64,000 nt of DNA from Agrobacterium larrymoorei (GCF_005145045.1 NZ_CP039691.1:2616001-2680000); one strand, 5' to 3'; shown: positions 19,429 through 29,647, numbered from the stretch's first letter. A program made the numbers and translations. The notes: generated by a model not told the origin, from the sequence alone.

Positions 19429-19908
19429 CTAAAGCGTTTCCGAAAATGGCTGTGCACGCTGCGGAAGACGCTCTGAAATAAGCTTTTTGAGGTGATCTCG
19501 CACCTCGCGATAGGCTTCCAGCCTCTGTTCTCGCGACCCGGTTTCGACCGTTGGATCCATCGTCGGCCAATAGACCACGTCGAGAGCGTTGTAGCGCGTC
19601 AATTCCAGTGCGGCGTGGTGCGCCTCCGGCGTCAGCGTGATGATGAGGTCGAAGAAATCGTCCTCGATCTCCTCCATAGTGCGCGGTTTGTGCTTGCCGA
19701 GCGTCAGGCCGGTTTCTTCCAGCACTGCATCGACGAAAGGATCGCGCTCCCCTGCGCGTACACCTGCGGACTGGATATAGATGCCGGGAGCAATGATCTG
19801 CTTGGCGATGACTTCGGCCATCGGAGAGCGGATGGAGTTCATGCCGCACATGAATAATATGGCGCGCGGTGCCTTGTCTTTCAAGTCAACGACACCCGGA
19901 GCTTCCAT
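19429..19908 (-). CDS. Low-molecular-weight protein-tyrosine-phosphatase / arsenate reductase-like protein
   Basis: About 159 residues. The P-loop CGMNSIRS (CX5R) follows the first strand (AILFMCGM), and a DP-type acid loop is present (YWPTMDPT). An in-frame TTG at 19923 would overlap UPF0262. The ATG at 19908, two bases after that stop with GGGGGTAG ahead, is preferred. Substrate unknown; the family includes phosphatases and ArsC-like reductases. Confidence 0.82.
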   Translation of the reverse strand: MEAPGVVDLKDKAPRAILFMCGMNSIRSPMAEVIAKQIIAPGIYIQSAGVRAGERDPFVDAVLEETGLTLGKHKPRTMEEIEDDFFDLIITLTPEAHHAALELTRYNALDVVYWPTMDPTVETGSREQRLEAYREVRDHLKKLISERLPQRAQPFSETL

Positions 19909-19910
19909 CT

Positions 19911-20384
19911 CTACCCCCGCCAATAGAGCACACAGACGAGCGTAAAGAGACGACGGGCCGTATCGAAATCCACCTTTATCTTGCCGGAGAGACGATCCAT
20001 CAGCGTTTGCGATCCATCATTGTGGATACCGCGCCGCCCCATGTCGATTGCCTCGATCTGGCTTGGCGTGGAAGACCGAATGGCCTCATAATAGCTTTCG
20101 CAGATCAGGAAATAATCCTTGATGATGCGGCGAAAGGGGGTGAGCGAAAGAATGTGTGTTGCGACAGCCTTGCCGTCTTCCGTGGTTATAGCGAAGACCA
20201 GCTTGGTTTCCACCAGCGAGATATCGAGCTTATAGGGCCCGCCCTCGTGCCCCAGCGGCTCGAAACTGTTCTCCTCGATCAGGTCGAAGATCGCGACGGC
20301 GCGTTCATGCTCCACGTCAGGCGTGGACCGGCCGATACTCTCGTCCAGCACCACATCGCAGAGTCTGAATTCGCCAGCCGCCAT
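19911..20384 (-). CDS. UPF0262 family protein
   Basis: 157 residues, unknown function, conserved beside hisD in Rhizobiaceae. It is largely alpha/beta with a conserved segment [23 protein letters not shown] and [14 protein letters not shown]. It starts three bases after the hisD stop and ends two bases before the phosphatase gene, so the three are probably one transcript. Confidence 0.9.
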   Translation of the reverse strand: MAAGEFRLCDVVLDESIGRSTPDVEHERAVAIFDLIEENSFEPLGHEGGPYKLDISLVETKLVFAITTEDGKAVATHILSLTPFRRIIKDYFLICESYYEAIRSSTPSQIEAIDMGRRGIHNDGSQTLMDRLSGKIKVDFDTARRLFTLVCVLYWRG

Positions 20385-20387
20385 GCC

Positions 20388-21686
20388 TTACCCTTCCGGA
20401 TTGAGACGAATGGCAACGGACTTCGCATGCGCATCCAGCCCTTCGGAATTGGCGAGCGTGATGGCTGCGGGCGCCAGCTTACGCAACTGATCCGGCCCAA
20501 GGCGCAGTATGGAGGTGCGCTTGACGAAATCCAGCACCGAAAGACCCGAAGAGAAACGCGCGGAACGCGCGGTTGGCAGAACGTGGTTGGAGCCGCCGAC
20601 ATAATCGCCGATCACCTCCGGCGTATGGCGACCGACGAAGATCGCACCGGCATTGCGCACGCCCGCCATCAGAGCGTCGGGGTCGTCTACCGCAAGCTCC
20701 AGATGCTCTGCCGCAATGCGGTTTGCGAGCGGAATGGAAGCGGCAAGATCATCCACCAGAATGACAGCGCCGAAGTCGCGCCAGCTTGCCGTGGCGGTCT
20801 CTGAACGTGACAATTGCTTCAACTGGCGCTCAACGGCCTTTTCCACCGCGTGGCCAAGCTCCGCATCATCGGTGATGAGAATGGATTGCGCACCGGGATC
20901 ATGTTCGGCCTGTGCCAGCAGGTCTGCGGCCAGCCAGTCCGGGTCATTGTGCTTGTCTGCGATCACCAGCACTTCGGATGGGCCTGCAATCATATCGATG
21001 CCGACCGTGCCGAAAACCTGCCGCTTGGCGGCTGCCACATAGGCATTGCCGGGACCGACAATCTTGGCAACGGGTGCAATGGTCTGCGTGCCATAGGCAA
21101 GAGCCGCCACGGCCTGCGCCCCGCCGATACGATAAATTTCCTCCACGCCTGCAATGCGCGCAGCGGCCAGAACAGCGGGGTTGATCTTGCCGGCATTGGC
21201 CGGAACGACCATAACCACGCGCTCCACACCTGCAACCTTTGCCGGAACGGCATTCATGAGAACGGAGCTTGGGTAACTCGCAGTGCCGCCCGGCACATAG
21301 AGGCCGACAGCCTCGATTGCCGTCCAGCGCGAACCGAGACCGACGCCGATATCGTCTTCGTAAATATCGTCCTTCGGCATCTGCCGCGCGTGGTGCTTCT
21401 CGATGCGCTGGGCCGCAAATTTTAGGGCATCCAGAACGGCAGGATCGACCTGGCCGACGGCATCATCGATTTCCGCTTCCGTGACCCGCATGGATACTTG
21501 GGAAAAATCCAGCCCGTCGAATTTCAGGGAATAATGCGCCAAGGCCTCGTCGCCACGCTTCCGCACATCATCGATGATGTCGCGCACAACCGCGTTTACG
21601 TCTTCGGAGACTTCGCGCTTCGTCGTCAGGAACGCCGCGAATGCCTTTTCGAAATCAGAAGACGATTGCTCCAGCCAGATTGCCAC
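20388..21686 (-). CDS. hisD: Histidinol dehydrogenase
   Basis: 432 residues, normal length. Last two steps of histidine synthesis (histidinol to histidine, NAD-dependent, Zn). Signatures: IGGAQAVAALAYGT, KIVGPGNAYVAAAKRQVFG, IDMIAGPSEVLVIAD and AGAIFVGRHTPEVIGDYVGGSNHVLPT. It is separated by 138 bases from the DUF2948 gene upstream. Confidence 0.97.
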   Translation of the reverse strand: MAIWLEQSSSDFEKAFAAFLTTKREVSEDVNAVVRDIIDDVRKRGDEALAHYSLKFDGLDFSQVSMRVTEAEIDDAVGQVDPAVLDALKFAAQRIEKHHARQMPKDDIYEDDIGVGLGSRWTAIEAVGLYVPGGTASYPSSVLMNAVPAKVAGVERVVMVVPANAGKINPAVLAAARIAGVEEIYRIGGAQAVAALAYGTQTIAPVAKIVGPGNAYVAAAKRQVFGTVGIDMIAGPSEVLVIADKHNDPDWLAADLLAQAEHDPGAQSILITDDAELGHAVEKAVERQLKQLSRSETATASWRDFGAVILVDDLAASIPLANRIAAEHLELAVDDPDALMAGVRNAGAIFVGRHTPEVIGDYVGGSNHVLPTARSARFSSGLSVLDFVKRTSILRLGPDQLRKLAPAAITLANSEGLDAHAKSVAIRLNPEG

Positions 21687-21824
21687 TGCACTTACCCTTT
21701 CCGCAGCCCCGCATCATCAGCGGAGCAAAATCTCTGCCGCATCGCAAGACGTGCGGCGCATGGGTATGTGGCATAAATCGAAACATGCGGGCAAGGCAAT
21801 TCCCTGCCCGCATTCACGCAAGAT

Positions 21825-22262
21825 TTAGTCTGCCGGGTGGAAAGGCTTCGCGTTGGTTTCCCAGGCGCCGCTGAGATCGGTCAGTTGCGCCTCTATGCAT
21901 TCCACATCCAGGGCGATCGCGCCATTGCCGGAAAGGGTCAGCTCAACCGTGCCATCCGGCCCCTCGCCTTTCTGGGTAAAGCGCACGGCAAGAAGTGAAT
22001 GAACCTGTTCCTTGTCCGCCCGGTTGATGCCGCTGGAGCGGACGGCGGAGACGCGTTTCAGAACGAATGCGGTGCGGCAACGCTCCGGCGGGTGGTTTTT
22101 CTTGAGTCCGTTTTCCCATACGAAACGGTTGACGGACAGCACGAACTGACCGTGCCGTGCATCGAAAGACGCGTCTTTCAACTTGAAGACGCTGTCTTGC
22201 ATGTGGGTGGAAATGATGGAGAGATCCTCTCCATCCAGCGCCATCAGCTTAAGGCCGCTCAT
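21825..22262 (-). CDS. DUF2948 family protein
   Basis: 145 residues starting MSGLKLMALDGEDLSIISTHMQD. This N-terminus and the later VLSVNRFVWE and VLNLVAVRF-like strands are typical of DUF2948 proteins found between murA and hisD in Rhizobiales. Function unknown. The frame is open to 22361, but the earlier codons read as intergenic sequence. Confidence 0.8.
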   Translation of the reverse strand: MSGLKLMALDGEDLSIISTHMQDSVFKLKDASFDARHGQFVLSVNRFVWENGLKKNHPPERCRTAFVLKRVSAVRSSGINRADKEQVHSLLAVRFTQKGEGPDGTVELTLSGNGAIALDVECIEAQLTDLSGAWETNAKPFHPAD

Positions 22263-22387
22263 CGTTTCTTTATCCTCATCTTGCGGAGAGGTCCGCATCA
22301 TCCAGTGTCCCTGAAAATTCAGGCTTTGTCTGGAGATAGGCAGTCGGGGACCGTTCTGCAACTCGGCCCCCGACGAAGATGATGGTG

Positions 22388-23680
22388 TTAGTCGCTGACG
22401 CGCTCTACCTGCGCGCCGCAGCGGTTGAGTTTCTCTTCAAGCCGCTCGAAGCCGCGGTCCAAATGATAGACGCGGGAGACCATCGTCTCGCCTTCGGCGA
22501 CCAGACCGGCGATAACGAGCGAGACCGATGCACGAAGATCCGTTGCCATGACTTGAGCGCCGCGCAGACGCGAAACGCCTTCGATGCGCGCCATCTGGCC
22601 TGAGAGCGAAATCTTGGCGCCCAGACGCGCTAGTTCCTGCACATGCATGAAGCGGTTTTCGAAAATGGTTTCGGTAATGTGCGATACGCCCTGCGCACGC
22701 GTCATCAGCGCCATGAACTGCGCCTGAAGATCGGTCGGGAAGCCGGGGAAAGGCTCCGTCACCACATCTACTGGATGGATGCCATTGCCATTGCGCACCA
22801 CGCGAAGGCCGCTTTCCGTTTCCGTGATCGAAGCACCCGCCAGCTTCAGCGTATCGAGCGCGTTATCGAGCAGCGAGGCGTGCGTGCCTTCGAGAACCAC
22901 ATCACCGCCCGTCATGGCGACAGCCATGGCATAGGTTCCGGTTTCGATACGATCTGGCAGAACGCGATGGCGTGCGCCGGATAGCGATGTCACTCCTTCG
23001 ATGGTGATCGTGGAGGTGCCCGCACCTTCGATCTTCGCGCCCATGGCGATGAGGCACTGGGCGAGATCGACCACTTCCGGTTCGCGTGCGGCGTTGTGGA
23101 TGATCGTCGTGCCGCGCGCGAGTGTCGCCGCCATCAGCATGACATGCGTTGCACCCACGGACACCTTGGGGAAGGTATAGGTGGCACCAACAAGGCCGCC
23201 ATTCGGTGCGGTTGCGTTAATGTAGCCGCCGTCGATTTCCATGTTCGCGCCAAGCGCCTCCAGGCCCTCGATAAAAAGATCCACAGGGCGCGTGCCTATG
23301 GCGCAACCGCCCGGCAGCGAAACGCGCGCCTTGCCTTCACGCGCCAGAAGCGGCCCGATGACCCAGAAACTCGCACGCATCTTGGACACAAGTTCATAAG
23401 GAGCAGTCGTATCGACGATGGTGCGGCAAGTGAAGTGCACGGTCCGGGAATAGCCTTCATCCTGTCTTTCACGGCGGCCATTGACGGCGATATCGACACC
23501 GTGATTGCCGAGAATGCGGATCAGCTGCTCGACATCAGCCAGATGCGGCACGTTTTCCAGCGTCAGCGTATCGCTGGTCAGCAGCGAGGCGATCATCAAT
23601 GGAAGCGCGGCATTCTTTGCGCCGGAAATCGGGATAATGCCGTTAAGCTCGTTCCCGCCTGTGATTCTGATGCGATCCAT
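22388..23680 (-). CDS. murA: UDP-N-acetylglucosamine 1-carboxyvinyltransferase
   Basis: 430 residues. First committed step of peptidoglycan synthesis in the cytosol. N-terminal [27 protein letters not shown] carries the conserved Lys-Asn pair. The fosfomycin-sensitive Cys loop is present ([15 protein letters not shown], Cys near residue 125). The C-terminus ([23 protein letters not shown]) is standard. Confidence 0.97.
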   Translation of the reverse strand: MDRIRITGGNELNGIIPISGAKNAALPLMIASLLTSDTLTLENVPHLADVEQLIRILGNHGVDIAVNGRRERQDEGYSRTVHFTCRTIVDTTAPYELVSKMRASFWVIGPLLAREGKARVSLPGGCAIGTRPVDLFIEGLEALGANMEIDGGYINATAPNGGLVGATYTFPKVSVGATHVMLMAATLARGTTIIHNAAREPEVVDLAQCLIAMGAKIEGAGTSTITIEGVTSLSGARHRVLPDRIETGTYAMAVAMTGGDVVLEGTHASLLDNALDTLKLAGASITETESGLRVVRNGNGIHPVDVVTEPFPGFPTDLQAQFMALMTRAQGVSHITETIFENRFMHVQELARLGAKISLSGQMARIEGVSRLRGAQVMATDLRASVSLVIAGLVAEGETMVSRVYHLDRGFERLEEKLNRCGAQVERVSD

Positions 23681-23849
23681 ACGTCCCTACGAGCTTCTGC
23701 TCGCCTTTCCTTGATGCCGATGAGGCATGTGTTGGCGCCGGGCTGCAAAGAGTACAGCGGCGCTGAAAAAAGATAAGATGCCGCGCAATGGTTAAATCAT
23801 GCGGAAGACGAAACCCCGGTCCATTTCAATTTTCGCCTGATTGTTCTTG

Positions 23850-24083
23850 TCAGGACGATTCGTCCGTTTTTGCGGCAGGCAGACCTATTGTCTCATCCGC
23901 ATCCCCTGCCCGGCGAGCACGCGACTGCTGTTTCCGCCGCGCAAGATTTTCACGCAGTTTTTTTGCCGCGCGCGCCTTGCGCTCCGCGTCTCTCTGCTTC
24001 GCCTTTTCGCCCGGCCCACTCTGGGCCTGCGCACCTGGCTGCTCCGGGGAAATATCGTGGTGATCGTCCATGCGGGGTGTCAT
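23850..24083 (-). CDS. Small highly charged protein, unknown
   Basis: 77 residues, rich in Lys/Arg/Ala with one helix (KQRDAERKARAAKKLRENLARRKQQSRARR, about residues 29-58) flanked by acidic disordered ends. Similar small basic proteins lie between murA and neighbouring genes in rhizobia. The start may be at 24083 or at the internal Met at 24071. It sits between tRNA-Thr and murA. Confidence 0.55.
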   Translation of the reverse strand: MTPRMDDHHDISPEQPGAQAQSGPGEKAKQRDAERKARAAKKLRENLARRKQQSRARRAGDADETIGLPAAKTDESS

Positions 24084-24226
24084 AAACGAATTTCAGGCTT
24101 TTCAACAGATGCTGCGGATTTTTGCAGAAAGGTTTGGCGAAGTCGCAATTTGCGGCTTGCACTCATCAAAAACCTATGGCAATAGGCGCCCACCTGATGT
24201 CGAGGCGCTTCGCTTCGGCCCCAAAT

Positions 24227-24301
<75 letters not shown>

Positions 24302-24481
24302 TTTTTTTCCAAAATGTCGTTACTCACTCACTCTCGTGGTGTGGGCCTTAAGGTTTGTCCCTACGGCACGCCTCTCTGGTCAAAAGTGCCGTTATTTGCG
24401 TCCCCGCAGAATTGGAGCGTTTGTTTCCGCCGGTCTGCAACGAGCGAACCCGGAAATCGGGCTTGACCCACCTTTGCGGTA

Positions 24482-25519
24482 TCAAGGGATGAACCCTATG
24501 ACTTCAGCATTTGGATCATTATGCGGATTGAAAAGCTTGTTGACCGCCGGAATGAACTTTTCGCGATAGAACCATGCTCGCACCTTAGCTCTCGGCAAAT
24601 GCGGGACCTGCTTTGCCCAAAAGTTGTCAACGATGCGATCCAGCTCACCTGCCCTGTAGATTTGCATTACCATCGAGAGCCGCTCCGTGTTGGGATCAAA
24701 ATACGGCAGCTCATTGAAGTCCACAGCGGCGAGAGCTTGCTTGGTACCCGCAACAAATGACTTAGCGTTAAGGCCGAGGTTGTGAATGAACTCCGCATGC
24801 TCCTTGTCGCCCATAGTAATGCGGTCTGCAAACCTAGCGCCTTTGCGCGGCCGAACGAGTTTGAGCGCAGCGTCGGGAGCAATCGGCATCAGGATTTTCA
24901 GGGTCGATGACTTCAAGCCGTCCGTGCGGAGATTTCCATTTTCTGCGTAGACTTGGACGAAGCCACGGTCTGGTAGCAGGAGGTCGCTCTGCGGGCGCTG
25001 GACGAAGATGACAACATGGTGCTTCAACATCCTGACCAAGTCGTCGAGTTCAACAAGACTTTTCGCCATCGTCGCGCTAGCCCGCTTGCGCCGCCCCTCG
25101 GCCGAAACTCCTTCGGCTCCCCAATGCCTTTCGAGCCCCATCTCTTTCGCTAGAAATAGAAGGTCGTGTTCCAGATTAACGAGCCGCTTGTGGAGATGCC
25201 CTTCACGGATGAACTGAGCCGCGATGTACCGCCGGACGGCCTGGCGGTCATCAGATTTCCGAACGGCCCTGTCGACCATGGCGCGGGACCTGGCGTCAAA
25301 AAAATCGGTTTCAATCTTATTCAGAACCTGCTTCTCGACGAAGTTCCTGTCTAGCTAGGGAGATTCATACAGATTGTTCTGCCCTCCGATCTCGGCCAGT
25401 TTCACATCTTCTTGGAGAACGCCATCAGTCAGCGACCAGAAACTACTCGTTCCGTCGGCGTTCGCGAACCAGGACATATGATGCCGGGCGAGGAAGTGCT
25501 GGTACTTTACATTTGACAT
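24482..25519 (-). pseudogene. DUF4238 family gene interrupted by one in-frame amber codon
   Basis: From the ATG at 25519 the frame reads MSNVKYQHFLARHHMSWF, the start expected of DUF4238 proteins (KYHHVPQFYLRRF-like), and continues to IGGQNNLYESP. A TAG at 25357-25355 then stops it. The same frame goes on at once (LDRNFVEKQVLNKIE) and stays open to 24482 (265 residues from an internal ATG at 25279). Without the TAG the protein would be about 345 residues. There is no frameshift, only one nonsense codon. DUF4238 proteins are often in defence islands; function unknown. Readthrough or reinitiation at 25279 is possible. Confidence 0.75.
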
Positions 25520-25679
25520 GCGCGTTCAGCCAAGTGTTTGGCCCCATCCAGGTCGGAACTCGGTCGTTAAACTATTGCTCGGCTTCAACCAGACTGCGAT
25601 ACCAACCTGAAAACGGGGTCCTCCTGGGCCGACATTGATTTGAGGAGGAATAGTTTCGGAATATCAAGAGAGCTGCGAT

Positions 25680-27641
25680 TCAATCTCTCAAAAACCCCGG
25701 TTCGCTCTGCAACTTAATCGCCAGTTCATGGTCAGGGAATTTTTCGACGGCTGCTCGCCAAGTTTTCCGCGCGGCTTCGGTCGCCCCAGCATTCCAAAAT
25801 ACTCCTCCGAGATTGAACCAGGCCAGATCGTAATCGGGGTCGAGAGCAATGGCTTTTTGGTAGGAGGAAGTTGCCGCCCCATCTTCACCTGCCTGTTCGT
25901 AAGCAACAGCGAGCTGGAACCAGCTCATGGAGTCCGGCTGCACGCGTTCGGCCTGCTCCTTCAAAATCGAGATAGCCTCTTGGCCGCGATTCAGGAAGTT
26001 TAGGGCTGTTCCCAAACAATATCCGTATTCCTCTCCACCAAGGTCGTATGCATGATGAAAACACCTCGCGGCCTCATCCCAATCACCATCTATCTGTGCA
26101 AAGTGACCAAGACGATCCCAAAGGAAAGGAGCTTGGCTTGCATCAGCTGAGGCGATAAGAGGCTCGAAGTCTCTGCGGAAACTGCTGTATTCAACCCCGA
26201 TATCGATGCCGTTCATCTTGAGGTAGACTTTAGCGAGGAGGATTTGTGAGTAAGCAAAATCATTGGCCGGATTGGCCTTTCTAAACCGGTGCCAAAAATC
26301 AAGGCTTGCTTGAGCGCTCTCGACTGATACCAGGCCGAAACTAGCCACCTGCCGTGCTGTCCACGGCCATATCCATTCTTGTGTAGCAGCGTGCGCCAAT
26401 AAGGAATTAATCTCTCGAAATGCCGCTTTGGTACGATGAAGATTAAAGTAGCAGTTGATCCTCCAGCCTAGAGTTGATGAGCTTTTGGAAATCCTACCAT
26501 CATCGAAAACAACGTTATCGAGGTGGTTGAGCGCCTTTTCGTAATTCCCTTGCTGCACGAAATGTACACCAAGAGCATGATGAGCCTCTGCAAGTGTCGG
26601 AGCAAGCTTCAGTGCATCCTCAAAATGCTGTGCGGCCTTATCTCGCTCACCGAGCTTAAAGTAGCTACTGCCCATATTCTTGAGACATTGAGCTACCAAC
26701 TCCCGATCATCAACGGTGTCCAATTGCCCAAGCGCTTTGACGTAAGACGAAATGGCAGCCTCCTCGTCTCTAAGCGCCGTTTGGCCATTGCCGATTGTAA
26801 AATGCAGTCCTCCTATTTCGAAACGGTCAGTTTCGATCAGTCTAACAAAGAAGTCGATTGCACGAGAAATACGCTTTGCGTCTCCATGGCCTGACATGCC
26901 GAGATTAATCTCGGCCATGTAGCAGAAACGCATGGCCTCATGGTTCGAGCCAAGAACCGCTGCGAACCGATCAAACGCAGCGGTAATTATCTCTTCCTTG
27001 TTGTTATAATAAAGGCTCTCCAAAAGCTCGGCAGCTCGGTTTTGATCCTCCGGCACGTGAATTTCAGGCAGAGCAGAGCCAACGAAAATCCCAAGGTCCT
27101 CAGCGCGACCAACCGTCAAGCTAAACCGATAATCACGTGATGCGATGGCCTGCAATCTGGCGAGGCTTGCGAGGGAATCTAGAGCCTCGTGATCCAAGAC
27201 CTTTGTAAACCGGACACTGATCGTGTCTTGTTCAGTCCAGCTTCTACCGCTGTGGCTATACCCGGTGATGACTGCATCAACCGGCGCGTAAAGGAGTCGG
27301 GCGGACGGAAGATGGTAGCAAACATAAAGGGAATACCTCTGCACCATCAGGTAGTTCAGATTGCTGCGTTCAACCCCTATCGTTACCGATCCATCGCAAT
27401 TTGCATTTTTTGTTGTGCCCTTTAACTGAACGTGAATCCTGACGTTGGTTGCCGAACCGTTTTCTAAAACCTCCAGCTGATAGTCCGTACCGAAGTCCTT
27501 GGTGTCGGGTGTTTGGATAAAGCAGGATTCGGAACTATCAACAAAGTTTCGGAACGCACGCTGTGCTTTCTGCTCGATCTCGTTGTTCGTGTCGCGCTTC
27601 GGAAGATCGTTAAGATGCTCAAAATCCGGATTATCGGACAT
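25680..27641 (-). CDS. DUF4365 nuclease-like domain fused to TPR array
   Basis: About 653 residues. The N-terminal 150 residues have the DUF4365 layout: a helix with EIEQKAQRAFRNF, then KDFGTDYQLEV and HVQLKGT, which resembles the D...QxK core of PD-(D/E)XK nucleases. The remainder is a superhelix of TPR units; clear copies are KNMGSSYFKLGERDKAAQHF, HALGVHFVQQGNYEKALNHL and QLAVAYEQAGEDGAATSSY. The Met at 27641 is preferred over a TTG at 27653. It stands alone, 160 bases from the DUF4238 remnant. A defence role is plausible for a nuclease-TPR sensor; this is inference. Confidence 0.7.
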   Translation of the reverse strand: MSDNPDFEHLNDLPKRDTNNEIEQKAQRAFRNFVDSSESCFIQTPDTKDFGTDYQLEVLENGSATNVRIHVQLKGTTKNANCDGSVTIGVERSNLNYLMVQRYSLYVCYHLPSARLLYAPVDAVITGYSHSGRSWTEQDTISVRFTKVLDHEALDSLASLARLQAIASRDYRFSLTVGRAEDLGIFVGSALPEIHVPEDQNRAAELLESLYYNNKEEIITAAFDRFAAVLGSNHEAMRFCYMAEINLGMSGHGDAKRISRAIDFFVRLIETDRFEIGGLHFTIGNGQTALRDEEAAISSYVKALGQLDTVDDRELVAQCLKNMGSSYFKLGERDKAAQHFEDALKLAPTLAEAHHALGVHFVQQGNYEKALNHLDNVVFDDGRISKSSSTLGWRINCYFNLHRTKAAFREINSLLAHAATQEWIWPWTARQVASFGLVSVESAQASLDFWHRFRKANPANDFAYSQILLAKVYLKMNGIDIGVEYSSFRRDFEPLIASADASQAPFLWDRLGHFAQIDGDWDEAARCFHHAYDLGGEEYGYCLGTALNFLNRGQEAISILKEQAERVQPDSMSWFQLAVAYEQAGEDGAATSSYQKAIALDPDYDLAWFNLGGVFWNAGATEAARKTWRAAVEKFPDHELAIKLQSEPGFLRD

Positions 27642-28035
27642 ACTTTCTCGCAAAATCTACAGGAGAATCAGGTGCTTTATCTTATGAAGACATTGAACAC
27701 CTGGGTTCTCCGTTGGTCAAATGCTGGTCGGCCACATAGTCATGACATCGACTGATTGCTCGGCAATGTAATAAGAGGCGCTCTTGCCCTCGCGAAAGGG
27801 TTCACGTTCTGCGCTGGTATAGCGCTAGAGCGCCAGTTCGAGGAACTGTCAATTTCCAGAAGAATTTTCATCTACGCATTTGGATACGACACCCTCGTGG
27901 CGAATGCTAAAAGCGCAATCAGGCTGTCTTTTTCGCAATTGTGTATGCATCTCAGGTTGAGTTCGTACAATCCAATATTGCGTTAGGCAGAATTTTCCCC
28001 GAGAAATTAGTTGATGATCGATAGGTAAATCGAAA
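27642..28035. other. Intergenic region without a supported gene
   Basis: About 390 bases, visibly A/T-rich, between the divergent DUF4365-TPR gene and the 144-residue repeat protein. It should contain promoters for both. The only structure seen is a short imperfect inverted repeat around GCGCTAGAGCGC (27822-27833). Short open frames here have no ribosome site or recognisable product. Confidence 0.5.
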
Positions 28036-28470
28036 ATGTCTTACAATTTGCACAGCCGCATTTCGGATGAATTCAACGGCTTCGACGAAGGCCAGGTCTT
28101 CAGGCTAGATAGTGGCCACGTTTTTCAGCAGAGTGTCCATCACTATCATTACCACTACGCATACCGGCCCCGTGTAAGAGTTTTCCAACAAGGGTCGAAT
28201 CTTGTCATTGAGGTGGAGGGGGTGCCGGGGGCAGTTCCAGTCCGTGAGGTAAGCTGCGTCGAAGAGGGCGTGATTGTTTCTGACTTCAAAGGATATGAAG
28301 GCCAGAGCTTATTTCAGTTCGAAAATGGCCACGTTTGGGGGCAAGCTGAATACAAATACAGTTATCACTATGCCTACCGTCCGAACGCCATCGTGATCGA
28401 TGGTATCAATGGCCTCGAACTGCATGTCGAAGGAATGGATGAGACTGTCCGTGTGCGACGACTACGTTGA
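28036..28470 (+). CDS. Small protein with two tandem repeats rich in His/Tyr, unknown
   Basis: 144 residues in two copies of a unit of about 55 residues (16-70 and 86-140). Each runs GQxFxxxxGHVxxQ, then YxYxYHYAYRP, then a beta-rich end with xLxxEVEGxxxxVxVR. Between the copies is a short link. The alternating His/Tyr strand suggests metal or ligand binding, but no family is recognised. No signal peptide. It stands alone between divergent neighbours. Confidence 0.65.
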   Translation: MSYNLHSRISDEFNGFDEGQVFRLDSGHVFQQSVHHYHYHYAYRPRVRVFQQGSNLVIEVEGVPGAVPVREVSCVEEGVIVSDFKGYEGQSLFQFENGHVWGQAEYKYSYHYAYRPNAIVIDGINGLELHVEGMDETVRVRRLR

Positions 28471-28506
28471 AAAGCCACGCGATGGATGGCGTAGGCATTT
28501 GGGCGA

Positions 28507-28731
28507 CTATTCAGGTATCGGTCCCCCACGGGTCAAAAAATCCCTCGCTTCATTTGTCATCTGCGATCTTGAAATCTTAATGACATACTCATGGCCACTA
28601 TCTTTGACCTTAAGCGTCCCAGCAGCTCGCAGGCGCTCAAAGAAACGCCGCAGCTCTCCCTCTTCCGGAATGGCAATAATGTTGGCTGACATTCCGTCTT
28701 CCTCTCTGGAATTTCTATCTTCTTTATTCAT
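28507..28731 (-). CDS. Small protein divergent from vapC-like gene, unknown
   Basis: 74 residues: an acidic start, a helix (EEGELRRFFERLRAAGTLKV), a beta hairpin and a C-terminal helix. It could be a DNA-binding or antitoxin-like protein since it is divergent from the PIN gene 115 bases away, but no HTH or RHH motif is clear. The start may be the internal Met at residue 14 (MSANII). Confidence 0.45.
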   Translation of the reverse strand: MNKEDRNSREEDGMSANIIAIPEEGELRRFFERLRAAGTLKVKDSGHEYVIKISRSQMTNEARDFLTRGGPIPE

Positions 28732-28846
28732 AGTTCTCTCCCATAAGAGGAGGCCCGAAGCGTAATCCCGACGGAATAACGCCCGTTAATCGCCTGTTAA
28801 CCATTATTTCGGACGTTGCTCGCATTTGAGTTTAGCGGGCACTTCT

Positions 28847-29371
28847 ATGACGACCGGATACTTACTCGATACGTGCGTTTTGAGCGAAACCAGCAGGGTT
28901 AAACCGAACCCGCACGTCCTCCGGTTTATAAAAGATGCGCCGAACCTCGTTATCCCAGCAGCTGCTATCGTCGAGTTTCAACAGGGGATCATGCAGCTTT
29001 GTTCTCGTGACCCCATCAAAGCCGTTAGACTGACCACTTGGTACCAAGGGCTTATCGCTACCGGCATGCCGATCCTGGAGACAGGAAAGGATGTTGCCGA
29101 GGTGTGGGGGAATTTGGCTGCTGATCCCAGGCTTCGCAATCTCCTCGTATCGCATCCAGGAGCCAAAAGAATTCGCTTGGGACAGGACCTCCATATCGCG
29201 GCAGCGGCGCTGGTGAGTCAATTGCCGATTGCAACCTTTAATGTCAAAGACTTCCTGCTGATTAATAGCTACTACCCCCTTCCAGGCATTTACAATCCAC
29301 AAGACGACACGTGGCATGCTCGGTCAACTTCAAGTTATGCTCTAGCAGAGCGATCCAAAGTTTTCCCATAA
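28847..29371 (+). CDS. VapC-type PIN-domain ribonuclease
   Basis: 174 residues. PIN signatures: LLDTCVLSETSR (Asp8 as first acid), VEFQQGI (Glu near 47), and a C-terminal QDLHIAAAALVSQLPIATFNVKDF with two acids. Such enzymes cut tRNA or rRNA and are normally held by an antitoxin gene directly upstream on the same strand. None is present here; the only small neighbour is on the opposite strand. The ATG at 28847 is chosen over a TTG at 28826. Confidence 0.85.
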   Translation: MTTGYLLDTCVLSETSRVKPNPHVLRFIKDAPNLVIPAAAIVEFQQGIMQLCSRDPIKAVRLTTWYQGLIATGMPILETGKDVAEVWGNLAADPRLRNLLVSHPGAKRIRLGQDLHIAAAALVSQLPIATFNVKDFLLINSYYPLPGIYNPQDDTWHARSTSSYALAERSKVFP

Positions 29372-29374
29372 GAT

Positions 29375-29411
29375 AGAGCAGCTAGGAAGTTTATCCATAC
29401 CAAGCTGCTCT
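29375..29411. repeat. Inverted repeat after the PIN gene
   Basis: AGAGCAGCT and AGCTGCTCT are perfect complements separated by 19 bases, starting four bases after the PIN-gene stop. There is no T-run, so it is a weak terminator candidate or a recombinase site near the tyrosine recombinase gene. Nothing else is seen in 29412-29647. Confidence 0.45.
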
Positions 29412-29647
29412 GAGCCGGTGGAGAAATTACGCTAGTGCGAGGTTTAAAGCCACGGTCGCTCTACGTGTAGGTGCTTCGTACACGAGAACCACAGATGTTT
29501 CTTTTCCCGCGTGGGTGCAGAAAAAGCGTTCACAATCGCACATGGTCTCTCTTGGGAAGGTGAAGACACATTCGATGACTACTGCCGATAAACCCCCGAA
29601 AAGCCAAGGACCAGCAACGCTGGACAATCGCTGGTCCTCCAACCGAT

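Noticed and set aside
29427..29642. 71-codon frame after the tyrosine recombinase gene
   Set aside because: TTG start, Cys-rich odd composition, no homologue recalled; likely noncoding.
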